Assembly: GCA_963740255.1 (NCBI GenBank)
Contig: CAVUDO010000006.1
Location: 372,001 to 436,000, forward strand
Length of the DNA: 64,000 nt
Source of the DNA: CAVUDO01 sp963740255
GTDB lineage: Bacteria > Actinomycetota > Actinomycetes > Mycobacteriales > Cryptosporangiaceae
Direction of reading: 5' to 3'
The notes below the pieces were generated by a model, which searched no databases, was not told where the DNA came from, and saw only the letters and a list, made by a program, of their open reading frames with translations. Position 1 is the first letter of the stretch. Each line of letters opens with the position of its first letter. This document shows positions 1-7,395 of this stretch, one piece after another. Made by a program: the position numbers and the translations under genes.

Positions 1-271
1 GGCTCGCCCCCGAGGCTAGCCCGAGGTCGCTGGCGGCCAACGGCCGACGCATCCGGCGCGAGAAAGCCTCGACCAGATAGGCGACGGTGTGGGGGGAGGG
101 ACACGTCCCGGCCACCCAGTGGGCCACGGCGGACTTGTTTGCGCGCGCAGTCAGGTCGCCCGCTTCCACCGCGACCTGGCAGATGGCACGCGCGACAGCC
201 TCGTAGGTCCAGCCAGCCTCGCGGATCAGGTTCCGCAGGGCGCTGTTCGGCTGGCGATGGCGGGCAGCCAT
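1..271 (-). CDS. Helix-turn-helix transcriptional regulator, N-terminal part (runs off left edge)
   Basis: Reading the minus strand from ATG at 271 gives an uninterrupted frame to the window edge, about 90 residues. It begins MAARHRQPNSALRNLIREAG and continues with GWTYEAVARAICQVA and KSAVAHWVAGTCPSPHTVAY. This matches the N-terminal DNA-binding part of a common actinobacterial regulator family, in which a helical NxALR..L..AGW..xxLAxAV segment precedes a SAVAHWLxGxxP recognition region, often followed by TPR-like helices. A purine-rich stretch (CTGGGGGTACCGGAGCC) lies just before the ATG. It is transcribed away from the three small genes starting at 587, so it may regulate that operon or itself; this is inference. 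The C-terminus is outside the window, so effector domains are unknown. Confidence 0.65.
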   Translation of the reverse strand, partial: MAARHRQPNSALRNLIREAGWTYEAVARAICQVAVEAGDLTARANKSAVAHWVAGTCPSPHTVAYLVEAFSRRMRRPLAASDLGLASGAS

Positions 272-299
272 GGCTCCGGTACCCCCAGGTCAGGACACA

Positions 300-315
300 G
301 TTAAACCGGTTAAAC
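300..315. promoter_or_regulatory. Direct repeat GTTAAAC x2, candidate operator
   Basis: GTTAAAC occurs at 300-306 and again at 309-315, a 9-bp period, in a very GC-rich setting about 30 bases upstream of the regulator start. Close tandem AT-rich heptamers beside a regulator gene suggest a binding site for that regulator or an RNA polymerase element. Function is inferred. Confidence 0.3.
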
Positions 316-430
316 GCCAACCGGGTGCCGGCAGCCTACTCACGCAGAGCCATCCGCTGTTGACTTTGCGCATCCCTTCCCGGTGGAGACAACGGGTGAC
401 TCGGAGAGACAGCTCCCGGAACTCCGTGAT

Positions 431-458
431 GCCCTCCCCGGTCTCTGCCGGGAAGGGC
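431..458. other. Hairpin, 11-bp stem with one mismatch
   Basis: GCCCTCCCCGG (431-441) pairs with CCGGGAAGGGC (448-458) with one mismatch and a six-base loop. There is no T-run. It could be a terminator-like element or an mRNA leader structure for the operon at 587. Confidence 0.3.
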
Positions 459-586
459 TCGGCTCACGCTGGCCGGATGCCCGTGGGGCGAGAAGGTCCG
501 CTGCCGTGAGACGGCGGCGGGGGGCGGCACGCCCGGTTTCTGTGCTGGGCGTGCCGTCGTCACGTTTCCAGCGAAGGAGGAGCCGG

Positions 587-787
587 ATGACCCAGCCCAG
601 CGAGGCCGACGTGTTCCAGGCGCGGCGGACGAAGGCGTTGCACAAGCCGACCCGGTGGCCCCGCGGCCGGTTCTGTCTGTGTTGCGGCCTCCGGGCGCCG
701 TGCCCGGACCGGCTCGCGGCCGCAGCGGTCCTCGCCGCCACCGGCGACGCCTGGGAAGCGCGGGTCTCCGATGGCGCGTCCCCGTGA
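587..787 (+). CDS. Small cysteine-containing protein, 66 aa, unknown function
   Basis: The ATG at 587 follows a strong Shine-Dalgarno sequence (GAAGGAGG, 573-580). The product starts MTQPSEADVFQARRTKALH and carries a Cys cluster, FCLCCGLRAPCP, at about residues 31-42. That cluster could bind a metal, but no family is recognised. Its stop codon overlaps the next start (GTGA at 784-787), so the two genes are translationally coupled. With the two following small genes it forms an operon divergent from the helix-turn-helix regulator. Small genes beside such regulators are common in filamentous actinobacteria, but the role is unknown. The good ribosome site and overlap make it very likely a real gene. 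Confidence 0.6.
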   Translation: MTQPSEADVFQARRTKALHKPTRWPRGRFCLCCGLRAPCPDRLAAAAVLAATGDAWEARVSDGASP

Positions 788-984
788 CCACGGGCGGCAC
801 GCGGCCCGAGGCTGTACGGGGCGTCCTCGTCCGCCACACCGCGCAGGTAGCCCACGAACGCGGCACCTCCGCTCGCCGGCCGCCGCGCGAGACGGCTGTG
901 CCACAACTGGACGGGCCCCCGATCTACGCCGCGCTGGCCGCCGCGCATCCAGGGGTCACGAGCAGCGCGGACACGTCCCGGTGA
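784..984 (+). CDS. Small protein, 66 aa, unknown function
   Basis: The GTG start at 784 overlaps the preceding stop (GTGA), and its own stop overlaps the following start in the same way (981-984). It therefore sits in the middle of a three-gene translationally coupled operon. The product begins VTTGGTRPEAVRGVLVRHTA and contains LDGPPIYAALAAAHPGV in its C-terminal half. No signal peptide, membrane segment or known motif is visible. The reading frame is open upstream of 784, but overlap coupling makes the GTG the more likely start. I do not recognise a family. Confidence 0.5.
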   Translation: MTTGGTRPEAVRGVLVRHTAQVAHERGTSARRPPRETAVPQLDGPPIYAALAAAHPGVTSSADTSR

Positions 985-1220
985 GCGACGGACCGTCGTC
1001 GCGCGGCATGCCCGACGTCGAGCCGCCGCCGGGCTGGCGGCTCCAGCGTCGCGCCGAACGGCGCTGGTGGGTCTTCGACGCGACCGGCACCTTCGTCGCC
1101 GACCTGATCCTGCTGCCCACCACGGGCGAGTGGGCCGTCGTCCACACCGGCGACGCGCTGCCCTCCGCGACCACCCACCGCGATCCCCAGGCCGCGGTGG
1201 ACGCCCTGGCTGGCGGCTGA
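981..1220 (+). CDS. Small protein, 79 aa, unknown function
   Basis: The GTG at 981 overlaps the previous stop. The product (VSDGPSSRGMPDVEPPPGWR at the start) contains the pattern RWWVFDATGTFVADLILLP followed by GEWAVVHTGDALPS, which looks like a small compact beta-rich fold. It ends at TGA 1218-1220. It is the third gene of the coupled operon; downstream lies nth after about 110 bases. No known domain is recognised. The regular hydrophobic spacing and the overlap support a real gene. Confidence 0.5.
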   Translation: MSDGPSSRGMPDVEPPPGWRLQRRAERRWWVFDATGTFVADLILLPTTGEWAVVHTGDALPSATTHRDPQAAVDALAGG

Positions 1221-1316
1221 CCAGGGCCAGACCGGCGAGCCGCATGCCCGGGTGCGGCTTGCCGTCGGCGTCGTACCGGCGACAGGTCGAGGACGATGAC
1301 TGTCGGGACGGCGTCG

Positions 1317-1322
1317 TAGTCT
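1317..1322 (+). promoter_or_regulatory. Candidate -10 element for a leaderless nth transcript
   Basis: TAGTCT fits the actinobacterial TANNNT -10 pattern and ends 7 bases before the GTG at 1330. Transcription would then start at or next to the start codon, which would explain the lack of a Shine-Dalgarno sequence there. No convincing -35 is seen. Confidence 0.35.
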
Positions 1323-1329
1323 GGCGGGC

Positions 1330-2145
1330 GTGACCTCCGCCCCCACCCGTGGTCGTGCCGCCGTGCCTGCCGTCGTCACCCCGTCCGGTGGGGCAGCGAC
1401 CGGTGGGGCAGCGACCGGCATGCCGGCCGAGACGTCGCTCGCGTTGACCCGGCGGGCCCGCAGGATGAGCCGGATGCTTGCCGAGATCCACCCCGACGCC
1501 CACTGCGAACTCGGCTTCTCCACCCCGCTGGAGCTGGTCGTCGCCACGATCCTCTCCGCCCAGTGCACCGACGAGCGGGTCAACGCCGTGACACCAGCCC
1601 TGTTCCGCCGCTACCCGGCCGCCGCCGACTACGCCGGGGCCGACCGGGCCGAGATGGAGGAGCTGATCCGGCCGACCGGCTTCTTCCGCAACAAGACCAG
1701 CTCGCTGATCGGCCTCGGACAGGCGCTGGTCGAGCGGCACCACGGCGAGGTGCCCGGCCGGCTGGACGACCTGGTGAAGCTGCCGGGGGTGGGGCGCAAG
1801 ACCGCCAACGTGGTGCTCGGCAACGCGTTCGGCGTGCCCGGCCTCACCGTCGACACCCACTTCGGCCGGCTGGTGCGCCGCTTCGGCTGGACGGTCGAGG
1901 ACGACCCGGTGAGGGTCGAGCACGAGGTCGGTGCGTTGGTGCCGCGCAAGGACTGGACGATGCTCAGCCACCGGCTGATCTTCCACGGCCGGCGCGTCTG
2001 CCACTCGCGCAAACCGGCCTGCGGCGCCTGTCCGCTGGCCCGGCTCTGCCCGTCCTACGGCCTCGGCCCCACCGACCGCGGCGCGGCGTTGAAGCTCCTC
2101 AAGGGGCCGCGGGTCGACGAACTCGCCGCGATGGTGGGGGGATGA
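1330..2145 (+). CDS. nth: Endonuclease III (Nth), DNA glycosylase/AP lyase
   Basis: The product is a bifunctional base-excision-repair enzyme that removes oxidised pyrimidines and nicks at abasic sites in the cytoplasm. It shows the helix-hairpin-helix and GPD region LPGVGRKTANVVLGNAFG, which includes the catalytic lysine, followed by the catalytic aspartate in VDTHFGRLVRR. It ends with a C-x6-C-x2-C-x5-C iron-sulphur cluster (CHSRKPACGACPLARLC). The length, 271 aa, is normal for actinobacteria. The start is uncertain: GTG at 1330 may be leaderless, while ATG at 1420 would drop a low-complexity N-terminus containing a duplicated GGAATG. The stop overlaps the next start (ATGA). Gene order nth-TlpA-Nudix-marP matches M. 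tuberculosis Rv3674c-Rv3671c. Confidence 0.96.
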   Translation: MTSAPTRGRAAVPAVVTPSGGAATGGAATGMPAETSLALTRRARRMSRMLAEIHPDAHCELGFSTPLELVVATILSAQCTDERVNAVTPALFRRYPAAADYAGADRAEMEELIRPTGFFRNKTSSLIGLGQALVERHHGEVPGRLDDLVKLPGVGRKTANVVLGNAFGVPGLTVDTHFGRLVRRFGWTVEDDPVRVEHEVGALVPRKDWTMLSHRLIFHGRRVCHSRKPACGACPLARLCPSYGLGPTDRGAALKLLKGPRVDELAAMVGG

Positions 2146-2765
2146 GCCGGTGGCCGGCGCCGCGGTTGTCGGCGCTGGCGGTGGCGCTGGCGGTGGCGGC
2201 CGGGTCGGGTGCGGCCGCCGGCTGCGCGGCCGGTCCGGAGCGCGTCCGCCCGGCCTCGGACGCTCCGCCGCCCGCGCCGCGCTTCCAGGGGTCGGGGTTC
2301 GCGGCCTGCCCGGCGCCGGTCGGCCCGGCGACGGCCGACAGCCCGTTCGCCGGGCTGGAGCTGCCCTGCATGGACGGCAGCGGCCGCACGCTGGCGTTGG
2401 GCAAGCCCACCGGGCTGCCGACGGTCGTCAACCTGTGGGCGTCCTGGTGCGGGCCGTGCGCCGAGGAGATCCCGGCGTTCGTGGCGTTCGCGGCCCGGGC
2501 GGCCGGCAAGGCACGGGTGGTGGGCGTCAACACCGGCGACGACCCGGGGAACGCGGTCGCGGCGGCCCAGGAGGCGCGGGTGAGGTTCGCGAACGTCTAC
2601 GACCGCGACCAACGCGCCCGGCGCGCGCTCGGGGTGGCCGGGCTCCCCGCGACGGTGTTCGTCGCCGCCGACGGCCGGGTCGTCCACGTCTACAACGGAC
2701 CGGCGCTCGACCAGCCCACCCTGGAGCTGCTGGTCGAGAAGCACCTCGGGGTGGTGCTGACATGA
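2142..2765 (+). CDS. TlpA/ResA-like thioredoxin-fold lipoprotein
   Basis: This is a predicted envelope thiol-disulphide oxidoreductase. The N-terminus has a hydrophobic signal (LSALAVALAVAAGSGAA) ending in a lipobox-like AAAGC, so the mature protein is probably anchored by a lipidated cysteine. The redox motif is WASWCGPCAEEIPAF, and the thioredoxin cis-proline region is VAGLPATVFVAADGRVV. The length is 207 aa. The ATG at 2142 overlaps the nth stop, and its own stop overlaps the Nudix start, so the three genes are coupled. The equivalent M. tuberculosis gene in this order is Rv3673c. It probably reduces or protects exported cysteine proteins, but the substrate is unknown. Confidence 0.9.
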   Translation: MSRWPAPRLSALAVALAVAAGSGAAAGCAAGPERVRPASDAPPPAPRFQGSGFAACPAPVGPATADSPFAGLELPCMDGSGRTLALGKPTGLPTVVNLWASWCGPCAEEIPAFVAFAARAAGKARVVGVNTGDDPGNAVAAAQEARVRFANVYDRDQRARRALGVAGLPATVFVAADGRVVHVYNGPALDQPTLELLVEKHLGVVLT

Positions 2766-3472
2766 CGGGTCCGGAGAACGGGCTGCCGGCGTGGTGGGAT
2801 CCGCTGGCCGACCGGCTGCGCGGGGTGCGCGCCGAGGACATCTCCCGCTACGTGCCCCCGCCGGACAACCCCGGCCGGCCCTCGGCGGTGCTGATCCTGC
2901 TCGCCGAGCGTGCCGACCGTCCGGCCGACGACCCCGTCGGCGCCGACGTGCTGCTGATGGAGCGGGCGGCCACCATGCGCAGCCACGCCGGCCAGCCCGC
3001 GTTCCCGGGCGGGGGCAGCGAGCCGGGCGACGGCGGCCTGGTCGGCACGGCGTTGCGGGAGGCGCGGGAGGAGGTCGGCCTCGATCCGGCCACCGTGCGG
3101 GTGGTGGCCGAGATGCCCGCCCTGTGGCTGCCGCCCTCGGGCTACGTCGTGACGCCCGTCGTCGCGTGGTGGGAACGGCCCCACGAGGTCGGGGTGGCCG
3201 ACCCGGCGGAGGTCGCCCGGGTCGCCCGGGTCCCGCTCGTCGAGCTGGTCGACCCCGCCAACCGCCTGCGGGTCCGGCATCCCAGCGGATACGTCGGTCC
3301 GGCGTTCACCGTCGGCGGGATGCTCGTGTGGGGTTTCACGGCCGGTCTGCTCTCCGCGGTGCTCGACCTGGGCGGCTGGTCGCTGCCGTGGGACCGCGAC
3401 CGGGTCGAGGACCTGCCGCCGGCCGACGTCGAACGGGCCCTGCGCACCAGCCCGCCCGACGCCGTGCACTGA
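2762..3472 (+). CDS. Nudix hydrolase, CoA pyrophosphatase type
   Basis: The product, 236 aa, contains the Nudix box GGGSEPGDGGLVGTALREA followed by REEVGL, with the REx2EExG metal-binding core. The preceding MRSHAGQPAFPGG is typical of the CoA-diphosphatase subgroup, which cleaves coenzyme A and derivatives into phosphopantetheine and 3',5'-ADP. The cytoplasmic location is inferred from the absence of a signal peptide. The ATG at 2762 overlaps the upstream stop. The counterpart in the conserved actinobacterial order is Rv3672c. The actual substrate cannot be fixed from sequence. Confidence 0.92.
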   Translation: MTGPENGLPAWWDPLADRLRGVRAEDISRYVPPPDNPGRPSAVLILLAERADRPADDPVGADVLLMERAATMRSHAGQPAFPGGGSEPGDGGLVGTALREAREEVGLDPATVRVVAEMPALWLPPSGYVVTPVVAWWERPHEVGVADPAEVARVARVPLVELVDPANRLRVRHPSGYVGPAFTVGGMLVWGFTAGLLSAVLDLGGWSLPWDRDRVEDLPPADVERALRTSPPDAVH

Positions 3473-3531
3473 GGGCGTCGTCTCGCTGACCGATTGGCAC
3501 CTGGCGGTCCCGCGCCGCGTGCGCGCCCCCA

Positions 3532-3541
3532 CTACTGTCGG
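3532..3541 (+). promoter_or_regulatory. CTACTGTCGG element, candidate -10 region of marP
   Basis: The decamer CTACTGTCGG contains the TANNNT -10 pattern and lies 93 bases upstream of the marP start. Nearly identical decamers occur before eccD (18392) and eccB (19917). A -35 at normal spacing is not evident. Confidence 0.35.
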
Positions 3542-3624
3542 CGGGGAGCCACCAGCGTAGGACCGTCGAGTGTGGGCGGGACGCGCGCGAGCCCCACTCT
3601 CGCCCGCCACCCGGAAGGGGACCG

Positions 3625-4806
3625 ATGTACGGCAGCCTGCTCGACATCGTCCTGGTCGTCGCCATGCTGGTGTTCGCGGTCAGCGGCTACCGGCAGGGGT
3701 TCGTGGTGGGCGCCCTGTCGTTCGTCGGGTTCTTCGGCGGCGCGCTGATCGGCGTCCAGCTGGCGCCGCTGGTCGCCGGGCTGTTCGGCACCGAGGTCGG
3801 CCGGCTGGCGTCCGCCCTCGCGGTCGTCTTCGCCCTCGCCATCGGCGGACAGACCGTCGCGGTGCTGCTCGGCGGCCGGCTCCGCGATCGCCTGCAGGGC
3901 CGGTCGGTGCGGGTGGTCGACAACATCGGCGGCGCCATCGTGTCGGTGATCGCGCTGCTGCTGGTCGCCTGGATGGTGGCGACGCCGCTGGCGCGCGCGC
4001 CGGCACCCGCGCTGGCCGGTGCGGTCCGCCGTTCCGCCGTGATCAACGCCGTCGACACCGTGGTGCCCGACGGCGTGCGCAGCCTCTACTCGCGGTTCGG
4101 CGACGTGGTGCAGGACGGCGACTTCCCCGAGGTCTTCGGCCCGCTGACGCCGACGGACGTGCGCAGCGTCGAGGCGCCGGACGGGGCACTGGCCGGGCTG
4201 CCCGTGGTGCGCAAGGTGCGGCCGGCGGTGGTCAAGGTCACCGGGGTGGCCCGGGCGTGCGAACGGCGCCTGGAGGGAAGCGGGTTCGTGTACGCCCCGC
4301 ACCGGGTGATGACGAACGCCCACGTGGTGGCCGGCGTGCAGTCGGTGCGGGTGGAGTCCTCCGGCCAGCGCTACGACGCCCGGGTGGTGGTCTACGACCC
4401 CGACAAGGATCTCGCCGTCCTCTACGTCCCCGACCTGGACGTGACGCCGCTGGCCTTCGACGGCTCGGCCCGCCCCAACGCGAGCGCGATCGTGCTCGGC
4501 TACCCCCTGGACGGTCCGTACACGGCCACGCCGGCCCGGATCCGGGACAAGCGGACGATCTCCGGGCCGAACATCTACAGCACCGGCTCGGTGCGCCGCC
4601 AGGTGTACACCCTGCGGTCGGAGGTGCGCAGCGGCAACTCCGGCGGCCCGCTGGTGGCGCCGAACGGGACGGTCTACGGCGTGATCTTCGCCGCGGCCGC
4701 GGACGACCCGCAGACCGGGTTCGCGCTCACGGTGGCCGAGGCCGCCCCGGTGGCCAGCCAGGGCCGCACCACCACCACCCGGGTCAGCACCCAGAGCTGC
4801 GACTAG
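3625..4806 (+). CDS. marP: MarP-family membrane serine protease
   Basis: The protein (393 aa) has an N-terminal CvpA-like part with four membrane segments within about residues 1-130, then an extracytoplasmic trypsin-like domain. The triad is visible as His in MTNAHVVAG, Asp in DKDLAVLYV and Ser in RSGNSGGPLV. Cysteines in RACERRL and in the final STQSCD could form the disulphide described for MarP (Rv3671c), which protects mycobacteria during acid stress. The ATG at 3625 follows GGAAGGGG. It closes the nth-TlpA-Nudix-marP block. Its stop (TAG 4804-4806) overlaps the stop of the convergent minus-strand gene in the tetramer CTAG. Confidence 0.93.
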   Translation: MYGSLLDIVLVVAMLVFAVSGYRQGFVVGALSFVGFFGGALIGVQLAPLVAGLFGTEVGRLASALAVVFALAIGGQTVAVLLGGRLRDRLQGRSVRVVDNIGGAIVSVIALLLVAWMVATPLARAPAPALAGAVRRSAVINAVDTVVPDGVRSLYSRFGDVVQDGDFPEVFGPLTPTDVRSVEAPDGALAGLPVVRKVRPAVVKVTGVARACERRLEGSGFVYAPHRVMTNAHVVAGVQSVRVESSGQRYDARVVVYDPDKDLAVLYVPDLDVTPLAFDGSARPNASAIVLGYPLDGPYTATPARIRDKRTISGPNIYSTGSVRRQVYTLRSEVRSGNSGGPLVAPNGTVYGVIFAAAADDPQTGFALTVAEAAPVASQGRTTTTRVSTQSCD

Positions 4807-5819
4807 GACTCGTCGTCGTCCTTCTTCCGCCGACGGCCCCGCTTGGGCGGTGGCGCGTCGGACGGCGGATCCGGCTGTGCCGGCGGCTCGTCAGATGCGG
4901 ACTCGGGCTCGGGGGCGTGGTGACGTCCCCTCCGGCGGGGCTTGTCAGGCTCGCTCGGGGGGGCTGGGTCTGACCGGGGCCTGTCAGGGTCGCTCGCGGC
5001 GGTGGGCTGCGCGTCGCCCGCGGGCGCCGGGTCGGGCCCGCTCGCCGCGGTGGGCTCGGGCTCGGCCCCGGGCGGGAGGTAGATCGTGCCGTCGTCCAGC
5101 ACGGGCTCCAGCGGGTTGTCCACAGCCCGGACGAGCCGGATCACCGCGGCGTCGAACGTCTCGGCGACGAACAGCGGCCCGCGGACGAACTGGGCCAGGA
5201 ACACCCGCCCGCCCGCGTCCATCACCAGCTCGCTCGGGCCGTCGTCGTAGAACACACCGATCGGATAGATCGGCTCGCCCAGCGTCTCGTCGAGTCCCTC
5301 GAACAGCTCGGCGTCCAGGCGGTGGCCGGCAGGCGCGAAGCCGAGCGCCGTCCTGAGGCCCGGCATCACGTGCAGGCCGCCGAACTCGCGCAGCGCAGCC
5401 AGCGCCGCGTCGTGCGGCACGTACAGCTGCCCGTTCGCCTGCCGCGCGACCGCGACCGCCTGGTACCACGGAAGCAGCACGACATCGGGAACGTCGCGAC
5501 CGGGGCGCCAGCCGGCACCGACCAGGTACTCGGCGACGTCGAGCGGGAACCGGTCGGTCGGTGGCGCATACCGCAGGGCGATCTCGTCCACCGGCAGCGG
5601 CGGCCAGGTGCTGATCTCGCCGGACTCCTTGTCGACCACCCCGCGGGCCGAGCCCACGATGGCCGGCGGCCTGGCCGGGTCTTCCTGCGGCGGCTCGATT
5701 CCCCAGACCACGTAGCCGGCCGGGAACTCGTGGATGCCCACCTCGAGGCGCTCGACGTCGGCCACGCCGCCGTTGATCCAGCGGTCGGCCCGCTCCAGGG
5801 CTTCTTCTCGGGTGATCAC
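4803..5819 (-). CDS. Imm35 (YrhB-like) plus SUKH-3-like immunity protein
   Basis: GTG at 5819 on the minus strand follows TGGAGG at good spacing. The first 80 residues (EEALERADRWINGG, EFPAGYVVWGIEPP, VVDKESGEISTWPPLPVDE) resemble YrhB/Imm35. The middle (YLVGAGWRPGRDV, LAALREFGGLHV, LGEPIYPIGVFYDDGPSEL, VMDAGGRVFLAQ, AAVIRLVRAVDNPLEPVLDD) fits the SUKH-3 immunity fold. A roughly 90-residue Pro/Asp-rich tail ends in a basic then acidic run (KRGRRRKKDDDES). Both domains belong to families linked to polymorphic toxins, so this may protect against an effector of the secretion locus. It is about 20 kb from the giant toxin, so the pairing is inference. Length 338 aa. Confidence 0.75.
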   Translation of the reverse strand: MITREEALERADRWINGGVADVERLEVGIHEFPAGYVVWGIEPPQEDPARPPAIVGSARGVVDKESGEISTWPPLPVDEIALRYAPPTDRFPLDVAEYLVGAGWRPGRDVPDVVLLPWYQAVAVARQANGQLYVPHDAALAALREFGGLHVMPGLRTALGFAPAGHRLDAELFEGLDETLGEPIYPIGVFYDDGPSELVMDAGGRVFLAQFVRGPLFVAETFDAAVIRLVRAVDNPLEPVLDDGTIYLPPGAEPEPTAASGPDPAPAGDAQPTAASDPDRPRSDPAPPSEPDKPRRRGRHHAPEPESASDEPPAQPDPPSDAPPPKRGRRRKKDDDES

Positions 5820-5915
5820 CGTCGAACCTCCAGTCAGGCGTCGCGGCCCATCATGCCGGGCCCCGGCGGGCACCGGACACCCGACTCTCGTGCCACCGCA
5901 CGCGGAGGACGACGT

Positions 5916-5921
5916 TAGAGT
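5916..5921 (+). promoter_or_regulatory. Candidate -10 (TAGAGT) of the SseB-like operon
   Basis: TAGAGT, followed by CGCGG, lies 49 bases before the chosen GTG at 5970 in the divergent region between the immunity gene and the SseB-like gene. It fits TANNNT. No strong -35 is seen. Confidence 0.3.
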
Positions 5922-5969
5922 CGCGGGTCGGGACGGGTGTGCGGGGCGAGTGCGGTGGAGGAGGGCACG

Positions 5970-6911
5970 GTGCAGCTGGACTGGCAGCCGGCGAGCCCCT
6001 ACGAGGAGCGGCTCGCCCAGGCGTTCGCGGCGGGCGACACCGTCACCTGCCTGCGGCTGCTGCGCAACGGGCAGTTCGCGCTCCCGATGACCGAGGCAGC
6101 GGCACGGGGTCACGAGGCGCCGGCGTGGACCACCGTGCCGACCGAGGAGCGCACCTGGCTGGTCGCCTACACCTCCAGCGAAGCCATGATGGTCGGCACC
6201 CGCGGCGCCGCCGAGTACTGCCGGGTGGTCTCGCTGGTGGAACTCGCCGCGGGCTGGCCCGACACCCGCTGGGGGCTCGCGATCAACCCGCTGCTCCCGG
6301 TGCACTTCTTCCTGGAGTCCGGAACCCTCGCCCGGCTGGCGGTGTCGACGTTGGCCACCGACGTCGCGAACCACCCGGACGAGCCCCTCCCGATCCTGCA
6401 GAAGCTGCTCACTCCCTACGACATGGAGCGGTATCTGATCGCCCGGGAGAACTGGGTGTCGGGGTACGTGCACGACGCCTCGGACGTGGCCCACATCGCC
6501 ACGCCGGCGGTGCTGGTCGACGCGGTGGGCCTCAAGGCCGTGGAGGACGAGCTGATCACCCAGGAGGGCTCGGTCAACCTCCTGCGGTGGCGGCCGGTCG
6601 GCGCGTCGCTGTACCGGACCCCGTTCGGCGGCGTCGACGAGGAGCGGATGAAAGCCGTGGCCGGGTGGGTGATCGAGGAGCCGCCGTTCGTCGGCATGGG
6701 GATGGCGCCCAACGTCGACCAGCTCGTGCGGGAGTACAAGGTCGACGGGGTCGGACTGCCGCACGCGGCCGAGATCTGGGAACTCGACGACGACGGTCGG
6801 GAGCATCGCCGGGCCGTGCTCGACGGCGACCGGGGCGAGTGGCTGATCGTGCGGTCCGAGGCGGTCGAGGACGCCGAAGGCGCCGACGACGAGGCGGGCG
6901 GCGCACCGTGA
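5970..6911 (+). CDS. SseB-family protein, type VII locus associated
   Basis: The protein (313 aa) matches the SseB N-terminal domain pattern seen in many actinobacterial secretion loci: FAAGDTVTCLRLLRNGQFAL, WLVAYTSSEAMMVGTRGAAE, YCRVVSLVELAAGWPDTRWG and LAINPLLPVHFFLESG. The C-terminal half is less conserved and ends in an acidic, Ala-rich tail. I chose GTG at 5970 because GGAGGAGG lies eight bases upstream; an in-frame GTG at 5937 would add eleven residues without a ribosome site. Its stop overlaps the start of the next gene (GTGA). SseB-like proteins are thought to act as cytoplasmic accessory or chaperone-like factors; a direct role here is unproven. Confidence 0.75.
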   Translation: MQLDWQPASPYEERLAQAFAAGDTVTCLRLLRNGQFALPMTEAAARGHEAPAWTTVPTEERTWLVAYTSSEAMMVGTRGAAEYCRVVSLVELAAGWPDTRWGLAINPLLPVHFFLESGTLARLAVSTLATDVANHPDEPLPILQKLLTPYDMERYLIARENWVSGYVHDASDVAHIATPAVLVDAVGLKAVEDELITQEGSVNLLRWRPVGASLYRTPFGGVDEERMKAVAGWVIEEPPFVGMGMAPNVDQLVREYKVDGVGLPHAAEIWELDDDGREHRRAVLDGDRGEWLIVRSEAVEDAEGADDEAGGAP

Positions 6912-7333
6912 GGTGGTGGAGCTACCGGGCGCGGTGGGGCGGGGTCGAGTACGCCGCCAACCCCGAACCGCGCCGCGCCGGCCTGTGGGTGCGGTTGCTG
7001 CGCGATCAGGCCGCCGACGGCTTCGAGGAGATCGCTCCCGGCCGCCATGTGCGGCAGGTTCCGGTGATCGAGTGCGACGTCCTGGTGTTCGTCACGATGG
7101 TCTGCGAGTGGTCGGGGGTTCCGTGCCAGGTGCGGGCCGAGCGGAGTGGCGAGCTGCTGGTCGAGTACACCGGCGGGCAGGCGCCGGTGGCCCGGTACCA
7201 CGGCTTCGAGCGGCTGGAGCGGGGCGTGTACCGGCGTTGGATCCCGCGGCACGAGGCCAGGGGCCTGCGCGAGAACACCGTCGTGCTGCATCCGGCCGAA
7301 CCACCGCAACCGGAGATCGCTCCGCTGTACTGA
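6908..7333 (+). CDS. Conserved small protein coupled to SseB-like gene, unknown
   Basis: GTG at 6908 overlaps the SseB-like stop. The 141-aa product begins VRWWSYRARWGGVEYAANPE and contains FEEIAPGRHVRQVPVIECDV, two Cys (ECDV and VPCQV) and a Trp/Arg-rich C-terminal part ending in EIAPLY. No signal peptide or membrane helix is visible. The tight coupling suggests a shared function with the SseB-like protein, perhaps as a subunit or accessory, but I do not recognise the family. The next gene is convergent, 60 bases away. Confidence 0.6.
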   Translation: MRWWSYRARWGGVEYAANPEPRRAGLWVRLLRDQAADGFEEIAPGRHVRQVPVIECDVLVFVTMVCEWSGVPCQVRAERSGELLVEYTGGQAPVARYHGFERLERGVYRRWIPRHEARGLRENTVVLHPAEPPQPEIAPLY

Positions 7334-7395
7334 GCGGGTGGCCGTCGGCCCGGCGTCGGCGTGGACGGCCCGTTCGCGGCCTCGCGGCGGCATGG

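Larger units (their letters stand above)
272..586. other. Non-coding divergent region
   Basis: These 315 bases separate the minus-strand regulator from the small-gene operon. I see no credible gene: overlapping open frames lack a Shine-Dalgarno sequence and have R/P/G-rich shadow composition. The stretch is relatively AT-rich near 300-315, where a direct repeat lies, and holds a strong hairpin at 431-458. It probably carries the promoters of both flanking transcription units. Confidence 0.6.

Noticed and set aside
340..2004. Minus-strand open frame of 554 codons over nth and the small operon
   Set aside because: No ribosome site or motif; it overlaps well-supported plus-strand genes.
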